Below, piece after piece: positions 11,106-21,739 of a stretch of DNA of 64,000 nt. How positions within the stretch are numbered: position 1 is the first letter of the stretch; every line of letters starts with the position of its first letter. Both the position numbers and the translations under genes were made by a program. The stretch comes from Romanomermis culicivorax (Eukaryota > Nematoda > Enoplea > Mermithida > Mermithidae), in contig CAWUHX010000031.1 of the NCBI GenBank assembly GCA_963922205.1, positions 930,001 to 994,000 on the forward strand, written 5' to 3'. The notes under the pieces are model-generated. The model saw only the letters and a list, made by a program, of their open reading frames with translations. It was not told where the DNA came from and did no database searches.

Positions 11106-12279
11106 AGTAAAATACGGGCTGAAGCATTTTTGACGTGATGGGTAGTTGATTCTTTTTTCCTTAACCAAATGTTGAATCAGGAAAAATTTATTGTTTGGTT
11201 ACTACAAATACTAAAAATTATCCAATTCTAGCGCCATTCACTTTCAATTTGGAACATACAAAGGAGGACCGTAAACATTTGACGTCAGCACGAAGCTACA
11301 CAAAAATTAATAGATACTGTAAAATATACTTTAATAAAATACAGTGAAGAATTATTCATTATTTTAAAGAACACTGTAGCTTATAAAGCGCTTGATATTC
11401 TTAGCAAGATACCATTAAAATTTGTGAGGGATGAAACATAATTTAAAAAGTTGCTGAGGTCAGTAAAGAACAAAGAAGAACTTTGAGAAAAGATCAATAG
11501 AAAGCTTATTATTCAGACGTAAACATCATACTCGTCATCAATTTAAGGGGATGCCACGGAAAGCTGATTTGCAGTCAGCAATATGTCGATGAGAGTTGTG
11601 AAAAATATAGGAGAATCTGCTTCTAAAATCCTTTCAACGCAAAAAAACAATTTATGGTATCACTTTTCAAAGTATGTTTTACCTCACCGTGAGAAACATA
11701 ACATACCTTATGTGCTACTTATTTGTTTTCACCACCTCCCATTTTCCACTGAATAGTCAGTTTGTGATCAGGGGGACTTTGGCTAGAATAGTCACTATAA
11801 TCCTCAGTACCAGGAACAGAAATTTGCATGGTGCTTGTTCATTTTTCCATTCCAAGAGTACATTCAATGCCATTCTCTGGAGAGATCAATCAGCTTAACT
11901 GGTCTTAAAATAATATAAGTACGTATAGTCTGTTTTTTATAACATGCTTCTAAATTGAAGAATGACAAAAATCAGTACTATCGTCAAAATCGTTCACACA
12001 AAGCTTTTACAGTAAAATTTTTTGCTCAAAAAATTGCTCACGGTTGGCTGAGTAAGCTCACAAATTTACAGTTCGTTGTGACACATGGTTCAGCAGAAAA
12101 TAATAAAAATATGGAATAGTACTTGCTTTTCACTTTTATTATTTAGAAGCATTTCAGGAAAAACATATTATAGACTAAAAACCGAAATAATTTTCACTAG
12201 TTTTATTGGGGCTGTAGATGGCGAATCTTCTCTTTCATAGGGCGCAATGAATTGCAGCTTGCATTGAACCGTATCTTGG
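11106..12279. other. Intergenic with one MITE; no gene seen
   Basis: AT-rich, with only short plus-strand ORFs such as 11674-11898 that lack context. It contains the MITE family 1 copy at 11924-12173. Confidence 0.45.
11924..12173. mobile_element. MITE family 1, well-preserved copy
   Basis: It begins TATAGTCTGTTTTTTATAAC and ends CAGGAAAAACATATTATAG. Internal landmarks are GACAAAAATCAGTACTATCG and CTCAAAAAATTGCTCACGG. This is one of the best copies for building a consensus. Confidence 0.85.
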
Positions 12280-12567
12280 TCACAATTCAGGGCATTCACG
12301 AACATCAAAAGTTTTTTTTGTTTCTTCTTGGGCCTGCAGTTGGACGTACTTTGAAGAATCTAAGCCGAATTCGTATTTCCAGTCGTCTTTTGTCATTATA
12401 CTTGCATCTCTAATGTTTTTTGAATGACGCAAATAAAAAATGACACAGGAATAAAAAAATGTCAACAAAATAATTTGCTTTTGATGCAAAATTTTTTCAA
12501 AAAAATGGATCTGATTAGATGGACAGAGTTCAAAAAAATTCCAAGACATTTCCTGCCGCAACATCAA
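12280..12567 (-). other. Possible minus-strand exon downstream of the four-pass gene
   Basis: The last 46 or so codons of this frame (IRDASIMTKDDWKYEFG ... VQLQAQEETKKTFDVRECPE, stop at 12280) have coding-like composition and follow AG dinucleotides near 12410 (AAAACATTAG). It could be an alternative terminal exon of the gene at 12689-17376, but its phase does not match the phase-0 donor of exon 3. It might belong to an unseen gene or be chance. The N-terminal half of the frame is AT-rich and probably intronic. Confidence 0.25.
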
Positions 12568-12688
12568 ATCAATTACAGTAATCCCTAACTTAGAGAAAAA
12601 CCTGAAACTTTGAAAATTTTACCCCCTTCGGAAACATCATCTTCAAAAAATATTCTTTATTCATGGTCATAAATATACAGTCTTTTGG

Positions 12689-15600
12689 TCAAAATTTTTT
12701 ATCCATATGTCCAGAAACGGCATTCAAAATTTTCGACCAATCGGAACGGATTCTCTTAGAATCTGGGCAAATTTTATGAGCACATTTGGCGGCTTCGGTG
12801 ACGCGCTCGAAAAATTCTTTATCCTAGAACAAAGTTTATGTAGATTACTGTTGGCGATTCCAAAAGGATCTTGCTGACATTGACATCAAGCCAATCGCGC
12901 ATCTATGTAGGCACATCCATGTAGAGTAAGGGAGTGAAAAAGCATTGATACTGACGTCAGAAAACCGCCCTGGCTCCGGGAAATCCGACGTCAGCGAGGT
13001 GGAATCAAGGAAACCAACTTTGACGTCAGGAAGTAAAATCAGGACAACAATTCAGGATATCCAACGGAATGATGGCAGCAAGATGGATTCGAAAAATATA
13101 TCACTAACCTGTAAATAATCATAGTAACCCTTGACGAGTACGTATAACCAGATGCCGATTGCGGCACCGAAATCGAAAACCACGGCCAAACAAAAAGGCC
13201 AAATCGGCCCGAAATCGCGCTCAATCTTGGGCAAATTTGAACGACCGAATACAAAACCGAAAACTTGCTCCGAAACTTCGCTCCCAATAGCCATAACGAC
13301 AACGGCCAAAAACGTTAAGGCCAAACCAGTCCCGATTCCCAAAATCTGAAAAGTATTTTTGACTATAAGTTCGCTTACGCAAAGCTTTAGTGAAAATAAA
13401 ATTTGCTCAAAAATCGTCGTAGTTTAGTTGGATATGCTCACACTTTTTCAGTCCTATGTGACGTGGTCCAGCAGACAATCGTAAAAATATAAAATAGTTC
13501 TTGCTTTTCAGTTTTATTATTTACAAGCATTTCGAAAAAACAGACCACCTGTAGTTAAAAAATAAAAAAAAAGACAACAGCGTGTGCCAAACAATTAGAT
13601 CTTAAAATTATTGAAAAACGCAGGTAGGTTTTGACATAATCGAGATACTCAATAATCTGGAATTCTCAAAGGCACATTAGGTTGAAAACCGACTGATCGC
13701 CGTAGTCAATTTTAATTGGTTTAAAAACACTAAAATTTGTAACAAATAAAATACAATAGAAAAAGGGATTCTTAGGTCAGCAAGGAGCCAATAAAAATTA
13801 AGAAAAATAAACTACAGTAAGAAAGTTATGGTTCGCAGGCATCAGCAGTACGTTCACCGAAAATTCGGAAGACAAACAGCAGCAAAAAACCGGCTTGACT
13901 TCAACAAGAATACAGATAAGTGTTTTCTAAATCACAGTGATGCTCGCCAAAAAATTTAAAAAGCACAATACTTACAAAGGTGGCTGATCTTAAATGGAGC
14001 AAGGTTCCCACTAAACTTCTAGAGGAATTACACTGCAAAGAAAATAGTTTTGACGTCAGCAATATGCTCGATGAAATTCAAAGAACAAGCATTATAACAA
14101 AGATGTTCAAAAAATTGTAATTTATTTGTCATCCTCCTACAATATGAGTGACGGCAGTAAATGTCTTTTGGGATTCAGGTGCGTTTAACTGCAGTAAAGA
14201 CTGCTCGTACATTTGAAAAACAATTACGGTACAAATTCTTTTGGGTCAGCAAGGCATTTATTTGCAGATCGAACGCACTACAATGGAAGAACGACTTTGA
14301 GCTCAGTGCTAAAAATTACGATAAGATGGTAAAAAGGTCTGCAAGAAGCTAAAGTATTGACCAAAATCAAAACCTGATTGCAGTAAATCGTTGTAACGAC
14401 GACAAAATAACCGCGTAAGAATCAAACTAGGGAAAAAAGTGAGAAATTTTTTTATCTTGCTCATAGACCGGATACAAAAATACATAGTTTCTCTTTTTTA
14501 TGATATCAACGAATACCTTCGGTGAAGTCAAGTACATTAAAGTACAGTAGATGACAATATTTTCATGGCAAGAAAATGTTCTCCGAAAAATCAAAGCTCA
14601 TGTGGAGAAGAGTAGTTTTGACTTCAAAAAGGATTCATAAAAAGCTATAGTAAATACACTGATCAGCATGACAAAAACTATTATAAAAAATTAACTGCAG
14701 TAGAAATCGTTGTGACGATATTCGCTGGAAATCTTTAATATTAAACTACTGAAAGACACTTTTGAGTGTTTTTTCGATGTCTGATTTACGGCTCTAATCT
14801 GATGTCAAGAATGTCTACTGCGAAGTGGGGAAGATTGACCTACAAAAAAGAGTAATCCGCTCTTTGCAATATGCCTATAAACAGGAATAGTGAAAATTAT
14901 CACTTTAATGTTTGAGAGTCTAGCGTGAATGAAGTGGTTCTGACTTCAGAACACTTGAAAACTACAATAAACAAGGTGATCAGTAATACGATAAAAGGAC
15001 TCAAAAATCGACGACAGTAACATCACAACAGGGAAATTAAAATATCAAGGTACAGTAAGAACATTTCGTATATATTTCTGGCGTCAAATTTACTAAATCA
15101 AAAAACATTTATCAGATGTTACTGCAACAGATTATATAGAAAAGATGATTAGGAAGGCGGTAAAAAGTGTTAGAAATGAACTACAGTAGAAATCGTTGTA
15201 AACATCACATTTACATAAATGTTAGCTATTCTAATTTTTTGCACTTCTTGCTGACGTCAGACTTACAGCGAAAAAAATGAAAATTTCTTACCTGAAGCCC
15301 CATATGCGGCAAAAGTAAGAATTTCTTCTGAAAAACGACGGCCAAAAAAAGAGCGACGATCGAAGCGAAAAAAACGCAGGCCAAACAAATTTGGCAAACA
15401 ATCAACCAAGCTGCGAAACCACCGGCTTCCGAAGTGCTATGGTAGAACAAAGCCAGACCGAGCCACAAAATCATGAAAGCCAATTCAACGACGCCCACAC
15501 AAACGCTGGCCGTCCTGTAGTGCATGCACTCGCAGCAAGCATTGGCCATATAAATTTCGTCCATCGGGTCGAAAACGGGAGGCGTTTGATCGTCACTGGT

Positions 15601-17376
15601 AGACGAAGTTTTCGATTGACCTGTGAGGGAAAACGAAAAAACATTGCAAAACGAAATAACAAAATTCAAATGAACGAAAATACGGGATAAGAAAAAAGAA
15701 TACAAAACAATCCAAAAATTCAAGGAAATAAATACAACAAAAATCAGAAGAGCATGAGTAAAATGAAAAATACAAAAAATGCAAAAACTAGAACACAAAA
15801 AGGAAGGACGGAAAGAAGCCGATGGTTTCGCTCCTTGGCTGATTGTTTGCCAAAGCAAAAAACGAATGAAGAGAAAACAAAGAGCTGAAAAATACAAGAA
15901 TTGAAAAATATAAGAATTGAAAAATATAAGAAATGAAAACCTCGACAAAGAAAGACGAATATCCACAAAATATACGAACAAATTATCGAACAAAAATCAA
16001 ATAATTCACAAAAGACGAAAATGAAAAAATGCAATAAAAATGACGATATGTCATTTAGATAACTGAAAATATGGACAAGCAAGAAATAAAAAGAAGAAAA
16101 TCGAAAGAGGGAAAATAAAAAGGAGAATAAGTATGAAGAATCCAAAAAATATAGAGCGAAAATTACAACAAATAAGTAAAGATTCAAGAAAAAATGAACA
16201 TTAGACAGGAAGAAAAAATAATGCAGGAAAAACTAAAAATGAAAAGTAATATTATTTGAAAAATGCGGAAGACGAAAATTAATTACAATAGATTTGACAT
16301 CAACAACTAGTGAATCCGATATTTCTAGAAAAAACCACGATTCACCGTGCTGACGTCAATACAAAAGCATCAATAGAACAAAGTTCGAATAGCGTGTCAC
16401 TGGTATCTAAACTTTTGAAAACGAATCACGATTCACTAGTGAATGTTGTGGTATAACAACAAAAAAAGGTAAAGAAATTGTAAGAAAAAACCTGAAAAAA
16501 TAACAAAACATTCAAAAATCGATCCATTGGTTTATCTTGCTGACGCCAAGCCACTTCTAATTAATCAAAAGATAACAAACTCAAAAGATCGAGATTTTGA
16601 GCAATTGACGTCAGCAACAAAGTGCAAAACAGGAAATTATAAAAAAAACTTTATTTATGTGGTATAATTTCTTTTTCCAAAGGATGACTATGGATCACAT
16701 ATTCAAAAGCGGGGTTTTTTGGTGTCTAGAACACCGCAAATCATACTTTACCCTCTACAGGCTTGGCCTGGTGCCCAGCGAAAGACCTCCTTTTGATACA
16801 AAATCGATTTTCTCGGAAAAATATTTTCCAAAATTCCCAGATGTTTTGCGTTGTGCAGGTATTCTGGAAATGTACAGAGAAATCGAAAGGGTCGAATCAA
16901 AGTGACTAAAAAATTCACGGAGAAAAAACAGATAAAAGTCAAAATGTAAAAAAACAAAACAAAATTTGAATTATGAAAAAGTATGTGTCATAAAATAAAT
17001 GATTAGATGAACAAAAAATATCATAAACAACAATTAAGCACTGAAAAAAACAAAAACATAAGAAAACAGAAAAATTTAATGAAAATACGAAAATTGGAGA
17101 ATGAATTTTTCATGTTCGAACCATTAGTCAGAAAAAAATCCATTTACCTTCGTTGGACTCGATCTTTCCATCGACGCCATCATTTTCAACGGAAATTAAA
17201 TTTTGGCCGCCGTTTTTCTTTTCCAAAACGATAGGTTTGACTACGGCTTTGGGCAATTTTTCCAAATTTTCCATTTCGGATGATCGGCAAGTTTTCAAAC
17301 CTCGATGATTTTTAGCAGTCGTCGTTATTTCTTGATCGATCGACAATTTGCCATTTTCTTCCTCGTTTTCGTCCAT
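12689..17376 (-). CDS. Four-pass membrane protein, four exons, family not recognised
   Basis: Minus-strand exons are 17376-17148, 15620-15292, 13345-13109 and 12823-12689. Phases are 1, 0, 0. Donors are GTAAAT, GTAAGA, GTTAGT; acceptors are CCTCACAG, CTTTTCAG, TTGTTCTAG. The total is 930 nt, 309 residues. Residues 1-90 are hydrophilic and acidic (MDENEEENGKL...). Exon 2 opens with a Ser/Thr-rich part, the motif MANACCECMHYRTA, then two hydrophobic segments (VCVGVVELAFMILWLGLALF; AWLIVCQICLACVFFASIVA). Exon 3 encodes two more (GIGTGLALTFLAVVVMAIG; WPFCLAVVFDFGAAIGIWLY). A soluble tail follows, ending MDKKF. The Cys-rich stretch before TM1 and the 4-TM layout recall nematode LAPTM-like proteins, but I do not claim membership. 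An in-frame ATG at 17397 would add seven residues; the one at 17376 has better context (AAAATGG). AATAAA follows the stop. Introns carry a MITE and purine-rich DNA. Confidence 0.85.
13363..13553. mobile_element. MITE family 1, truncated copy in intron 3 of the four-pass gene
   Basis: The left arm is shortened (CTATAAGTTCGCTTACGCAA), while the right part (GTTTTATTATTTACAAGCAT ... CAGACC) is kept. It starts only 18 bases upstream of the exon 3 acceptor, so it sits at the edge of the splice region. Confidence 0.7.
13554..15291. other. Intron DNA of the four-pass gene
   Basis: This is the larger part of the 1.9-kb intron between exons 2 and 3. It is rich in short words such as CTACAGTA and GCAGTAA(A) (13.8-15.2 kb), which suggests degenerate tandem repeats. 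No nested gene is seen; the ORF at 14161-14352 has no support. Confidence 0.5.
15640..16260. repeat. Purine-rich tract in intron 1 of the four-pass gene
   Basis: The plus strand is nearly all A and G with GAAAAATA/AAGAATTGA words (short tandem copies near 15885-15935). The Phe-rich minus-strand ORFs in it are artefacts. Confidence 0.8.
16261..17147. other. Rest of intron 1 of the four-pass gene
   Basis: AT-rich intron sequence with several TGACGTCA-like words, as elsewhere in this gene's introns. The plus ORF at 16657-16905 has no splice or start context. Confidence 0.4.
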
Positions 17377-17867
17377 TTTGACCTGGATAATTGGCATGAT
17401 GACGAAAAATAGTTCTACCAACCTTTTTTCACTATACAAAGCGTACAGACAAAAATGTACGGTCGACAACCTTTTACGGTAGAAATCGATTTTTATAACT
17501 AGTTTTGAAACAAGTTTAGAGTTCCGTTTCAAACTAAGAAAAAAATGGTTTTTGGCCGTAATCAAAAACGTTTAGAATGCTATTTTTTGGAATCGAAACG
17601 GAAATTTTTATACTATCATATCGATTTGTGAACACTTCTATTGTTCTTTCGAGAGTTAACTGTTCTGATCTGATAAAAAAAGTTGCTACAGTAAGTTTCT
17701 ACTTGCCGAGTATGCGGCTCAAGAGAGCTTACTGGAGAAAGCTTGATGTGCTAATCTATAGCACGAGGGATACTGTTCACTTCTACAAAATCCAAATAAG
17801 GGTTAAAAAACTAATGAAAGTTGGTCTTGCACATATATGTGATTGTGTGCCACTGGGCCAATTGTCC

Positions 17868-17950
17868 CAGTAAGTGGCGAATATCAGTAAGTCAACTGTA
17901 CTAGTAAGTCGACAATGCCAGTAGCTCGGTTGTTCCAGAAGGTCGGCTGC
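17868..17950. repeat. Left flanking short repeats of the telomeric-repeat block
   Basis: Degenerate copies of a roughly 20-nt unit around CAGTAAGTCGACAATGCCAG (CAGTAAGTGGCG, CAGTAAGTCAACTG, AGTAAGTCGACAATG, CAGTAGCTCGGTTGT). The reverse complement of the same unit appears on the far side at 19655-19735. Confidence 0.6.
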
Positions 17951-17984
17951 ACTTAAATTCAGCATGTCATCTCCAGGAACACCT

Positions 17985-18200
17985 AAGCCTAACTCAAAGC
18001 CTAAGCCCAAGCCTATCCTAAGCCTAAGCCCAAGCCTAAGCCTAAGCCTGAGCCTGAGCCTGAGCCTAAGCCTAAGCCTAAGCCTAAGCCTAAGCCTAAG
18101 CCTAAGCCTAAGCCTAAGCCTAAGCCTAAGCCTAAGCCTAAGCCTAAGCCTAACCCCAAGCCTAAGCCTAAACCTAAGCCTAAGCCTAAGCCTAAGCCTT
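17985..18200. repeat. Interstitial telomeric repeat block 1 (GCCTAA)n
   Basis: A nearly continuous array of about 35 hexamers, CCTAAG = GCCTAA, the complement of the nematode telomere repeat TTAGGC. Variants are GCCTGA and GCCCAA, so the array is old enough to have diverged. The Leu/Ser or Arg/Leu ORFs through it are repeat artefacts. Confidence 0.97.
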
Positions 18201-18774
18201 TTACACATTGGGCTAAGGCTGAGCATTGGCCTAATTCTACTTCTAAGCCTACACATTAGCCTAAGTATGTTAACAGGTATGAACCACTCCCTAACCAAAC
18301 CCACTCCACAAAAGGATATAAATGCACAGTTCCATCATTAACCAAACATAAAAATGTTAAAAATATCAGTATGCTTCTACAAGACTATTTCCGTCTCAAA
18401 AATAACTCACAATTCCATTTTTTACTATTTTTTAACTATTTCTATAGCTTCAACATCTCATATCTTGTTAACCCATCTGGCAATGATCCTCAAAATCCTT
18501 CTCATAAATAACTAAATCCTGCACAATCTAAAAATAACTTCGCCCTAGATCCAAAAATATTTTACTTCGTGAAAAGCATAAACTCTACCAATAGAAATTT
18601 CTCAATAAAACAAAAAAGTCAACATACTACTAACTCAAAAATTCAGCTACGACAAATCAACTTAGGCTGGCACGCCAATATTTTTGATCAGACTGCAGAG
18701 CTCTACAGAATTCACTACTCACTTTCCTATATGAAATATGTACAAAACCTTACCCGCTTTTGGCAAAAACCTGT
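18201..18774. other. Unique segment between the two telomeric arrays
   Basis: 575 bp of AT-rich non-repeat DNA with an early degenerate tail of the array (TTAGCCTAAG near 18258). No gene seen. Confidence 0.5.
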
Positions 18775-19640
18775 AAGCCTAAGCGTGCCTATGCCTTAGG
18801 GTAACCCTACGCCTGAGCCTAAGCCTAAGAGTAACGATAAGCCTAAGCCTAAACCTAAGCGTAAGCGTAAGCCTAAGCCTAAGCCTAAGCCTGAGCCTCA
18901 GCCTCAGCCTCAGCCTCAGCCTCAGCCTCAGCCTCAGCCTAAGCCTCAGCCTCAGCCTCAGCCTAAGCCTCAACCTAAGCCTAAGCCTAAGCCTAAGCCC
19001 GAGCCTAAGCCTATGCCTGAGCCTAAGCCTAAACCTAAGCCTAGGCCTATGCTTAAACCTAAGCCTAGCCCGAAACACAAGCCTAAGCTTAAGCCTAAGC
19101 CCAAGCCAGAGCCTAAGCCTAAGCCTAAGCCTAATCCTAAGCCTAAGCCTAAGCCTAAGCCTAAGCCTAAGCCTAAGCCTAAGCCTAAGCCTAAGCCTAA
19201 GCCTAAGCCTAAGCCTAAGCCTAAGCCTAAGCCTAAGCCTAAGCCTAAGCCTAAGCCTAAGCCTAAGCCTAAGCCTAAGCCCGAGCCTAAGCCTATGCCT
19301 GAGCCTAAGCCTAAACCTAAGCCTAGGCCTATGCTTAAACCTAAGCCTAGCCCGAAACACAAGCCTAAGCTTAAGCCTAAGCCCAAGCCAAAGCCTAAGC
19401 CTAAGCCTAAGCCTAAGCCTAAGCCTAAGCCTAAGCCTAAGCCTAAGCCTAAGCCTAAGCCTAAGCCTATGCCTAAGTTTAAGCCTTAGCCTAAGCCTGA
19501 GCCTACGAATACACCCAAGAATGAACCTAAGCCTAAGCCTTATCCTAAGGCTAAGCCTAAGCCTAAGCCTAAGCATACGCTAAAGCTTTAGTCTAAGCCT
19601 GAGCCTTAGCCTAAGCCTAAGCTTATGTCTAAAAATGTGG
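18775..19640. repeat. Interstitial telomeric repeat block 2 (GCCTAA)n, about 860 bp
   Basis: Telomere-type hexamers in the same orientation as block 1. The centre is almost pure (about 19110-19280 and 19390-19465). One sub-array around 18895-18960 is homogenised to GCCTCA. A distinctive 110-bp variant stretch (GCCTAGGCCTATGCTTAAAC plus AGCCCGAAACACAAGCC) occurs twice, at about 18998-19108 and 19278-19388, so a 280-bp segment has been duplicated in tandem. The Pro-Lys and Leu-Arg/Leu-Gly ORFs are artefacts. Confidence 0.97.
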
Positions 19641-19654
19641 TTTATAACATTGAT

Positions 19655-19735
19655 TGACTTACTGGTACGGTCGGCCTACCAAAACAATCGACGTACTGAA
19701 ATAATCGACCTAGTGGAACCGTATATGCCGTAACT
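19655..19735. repeat. Right flanking short repeats, inverted relative to the left
   Basis: Units such as TTACTGGTACGGTCGGCCTA and CAATCGACGTACTGAAATAA are inverted, diverged versions of the CAGTAAGTCGA unit found left of the arrays. Confidence 0.55.
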
Positions 19736-21376
19736 GATTCCTCAATTTGAAGTAGAGAAAGACATAACTTATGCAGAAATTTCTCAATTATCGAATTTTT
19801 TGATCTGGAGTGTTCAAAAGTTATTCACGAATTAATGTCTCGTGTCGTTTTTCTAATCAATGAATGTGGAATTTTACGAAATTAAGCGATTGAGCAAAAA
19901 CATAATTTTAGATACGAGAGCGGTGCTATATTTATTTAAAAATGACATATGCAGTGAAGATGGAGTGTTAGTTCTACTACTAACAGAACTTTTTTAACAG
20001 TGTTTCAGAAATATCGGGTCCCTGATCATGACATTTTCCGGATTCACTAAGTATTGTTTCTGTGCTGATTACGCACATCCTACTATTATGATTCACGGTG
20101 GAAAAAAACCTAAAAACGAATTTCTATTTTTCCAAAATTTTTAAAATTTCATCCATTGAAGGCGCATACCTAGATGATTCTAGAATCTATTGTGTCAAAT
20201 TCTTATTTTAAAAAATTTTTAAAGATTTGTTTTTTTATTTTTCTGAAACCCGTTGAAAAAATAAATCATAAAAATAAAGTTTCATATTGGTTCTCAATGA
20301 CCAGTCGACGAATTCGTACACGGGTGAAATTCTAATATGTAATATTTGGAGGCGAAATACAAAATTGTAGACTTTATAATACTATATTGTAATGAGTCAA
20401 GTTCGTATTTTGGACGCAGTCGACCGTGGAACAGGGCAACTTGAGATTCAAAAATAAAAACATTAATCCTCTAATGTTTGAATTAAGAATATGTTAATGT
20501 TAAAACTCTGTCATTTTTCGGGTTAGTGCGGTTTGCTTTGCTCGGCTCAGAAATGCGTGAGATACTGTAAAAAATTATCTTCGAAGCTGAAAACTCGGTT
20601 TTCTCTACAAGAATGCCCCTGTCTAAATCGAGTTGTGGTCTACTCCTGAAAAAAGTGCAATTTTTTGCGAAAAATTTAGCCTCCGAATCAACTATAAAGT
20701 GTTTTTTTGCTCAAGTAATTTTTATATTTTGACAGCCTGAAATATGACTACTTTTTCGTCAGATTTACGTTGGGAAACAGAGAAATTCCTTCCCAGTTAA
20801 CCGACTTATGCCCCACATTTAGTAGGCTGATTCCAGAAAAAATGCAGTTTTTAAACATATTTAGAATTTCTCAAGAGCTGTGTGAATTTTTGCTGTGTTC
20901 CGACCTTGAGCACTTATATTACGATGGTCAATAAGGTAATGTGAATTGATTGAATGCTCTGCTATAGTCAGAAGGTCTGTAATAAGAATATATGTCTGAC
21001 TAGAGGGATCGCAAAAGTCGAGAGATTAATTTAGTGTTTTAGGCTTTAGAGTCGCAATTTGCTCACTACAGTAACTTATTTTCATAAAATTGTATTTGTT
21101 CTGCGACTCAACTCTGACTGTTAATTAGAATAGTTTTGTGGATTACTGATTGCTGAATACTAATGCAAAAAAATGCCGTAGTCAGTTTGCCGTAGTTTTT
21201 TAGACGATGGTTCGGAGTCAGTAATCTGTTCACTACAGTACTTTACTTTCACAAACTGGTGTTTTTGGTATGCCCATTTTTGAATACCAGATAGAAGTTC
21301 GTGAATTGTGAATAGTTTCTTGTAATACAATGTTCTTGTTGTCAAAATAGACTACAGTAAACGAAACACTTGGTAA
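19736..21376. other. Intergenic, no gene recognised
   Basis: AT-rich sequence. The word TCATTACAGTAA/CTACAGTA recurs near 21050-21350, where two similar 80-bp stretches (around TTGCTCACTACAGTAACTTA and TGTTCACTACAGTACTTTAC) look like a diverged direct duplication. No exon is supported. Confidence 0.4.
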
Positions 21377-21626
21377 TTATAGTATGTTTTTCTTGAGATG
21401 CTTCCAAATAATGAAAGTGGAAAGCAAGTAGTATTTCAGATTTTTGCAATTTTCTGATGAACAAAATATCATGTAAAGCTGGAAATTTGTGAGCATACTG
21501 GTCCGACCTTTAGCGATTTTTCGAGTGAAAAATTCTACAGTAAGAACTTTATGTAGACAATTTCGACGACAGTACTGATTTGTGTCACTTTTGTATCTGG
21601 AAGCATTTTATAAAAAACAGGCTATA
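21377..21626. mobile_element. MITE family 1 copy
   Basis: Ends TTATAGTATGTTTTTCTTGA and TTTTATAAAAAACAGGCTATA; well preserved, 250 bp. Confidence 0.85.
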
Positions 21627-21739
21627 ATGTACTACATGTTACGTGTATCCTGAAGATATGAATGCTAGCAGTTCGTACTTTTAACCATATAAAATATTAA
21701 TACACGTATTAGTACGGAATGTTGCGGTAGTAACACAGA

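Noticed and set aside
17783..19576. Long Leu-Arg, Pro-Lys, Leu-Gly and Leu-Ser ORFs over the GCCTAA arrays (138-265 residues)
   Set aside because: A pure hexamer repeat without stops in several frames gives such ORFs on both strands. There is no start context, splice site or non-repeat sequence to support a gene.
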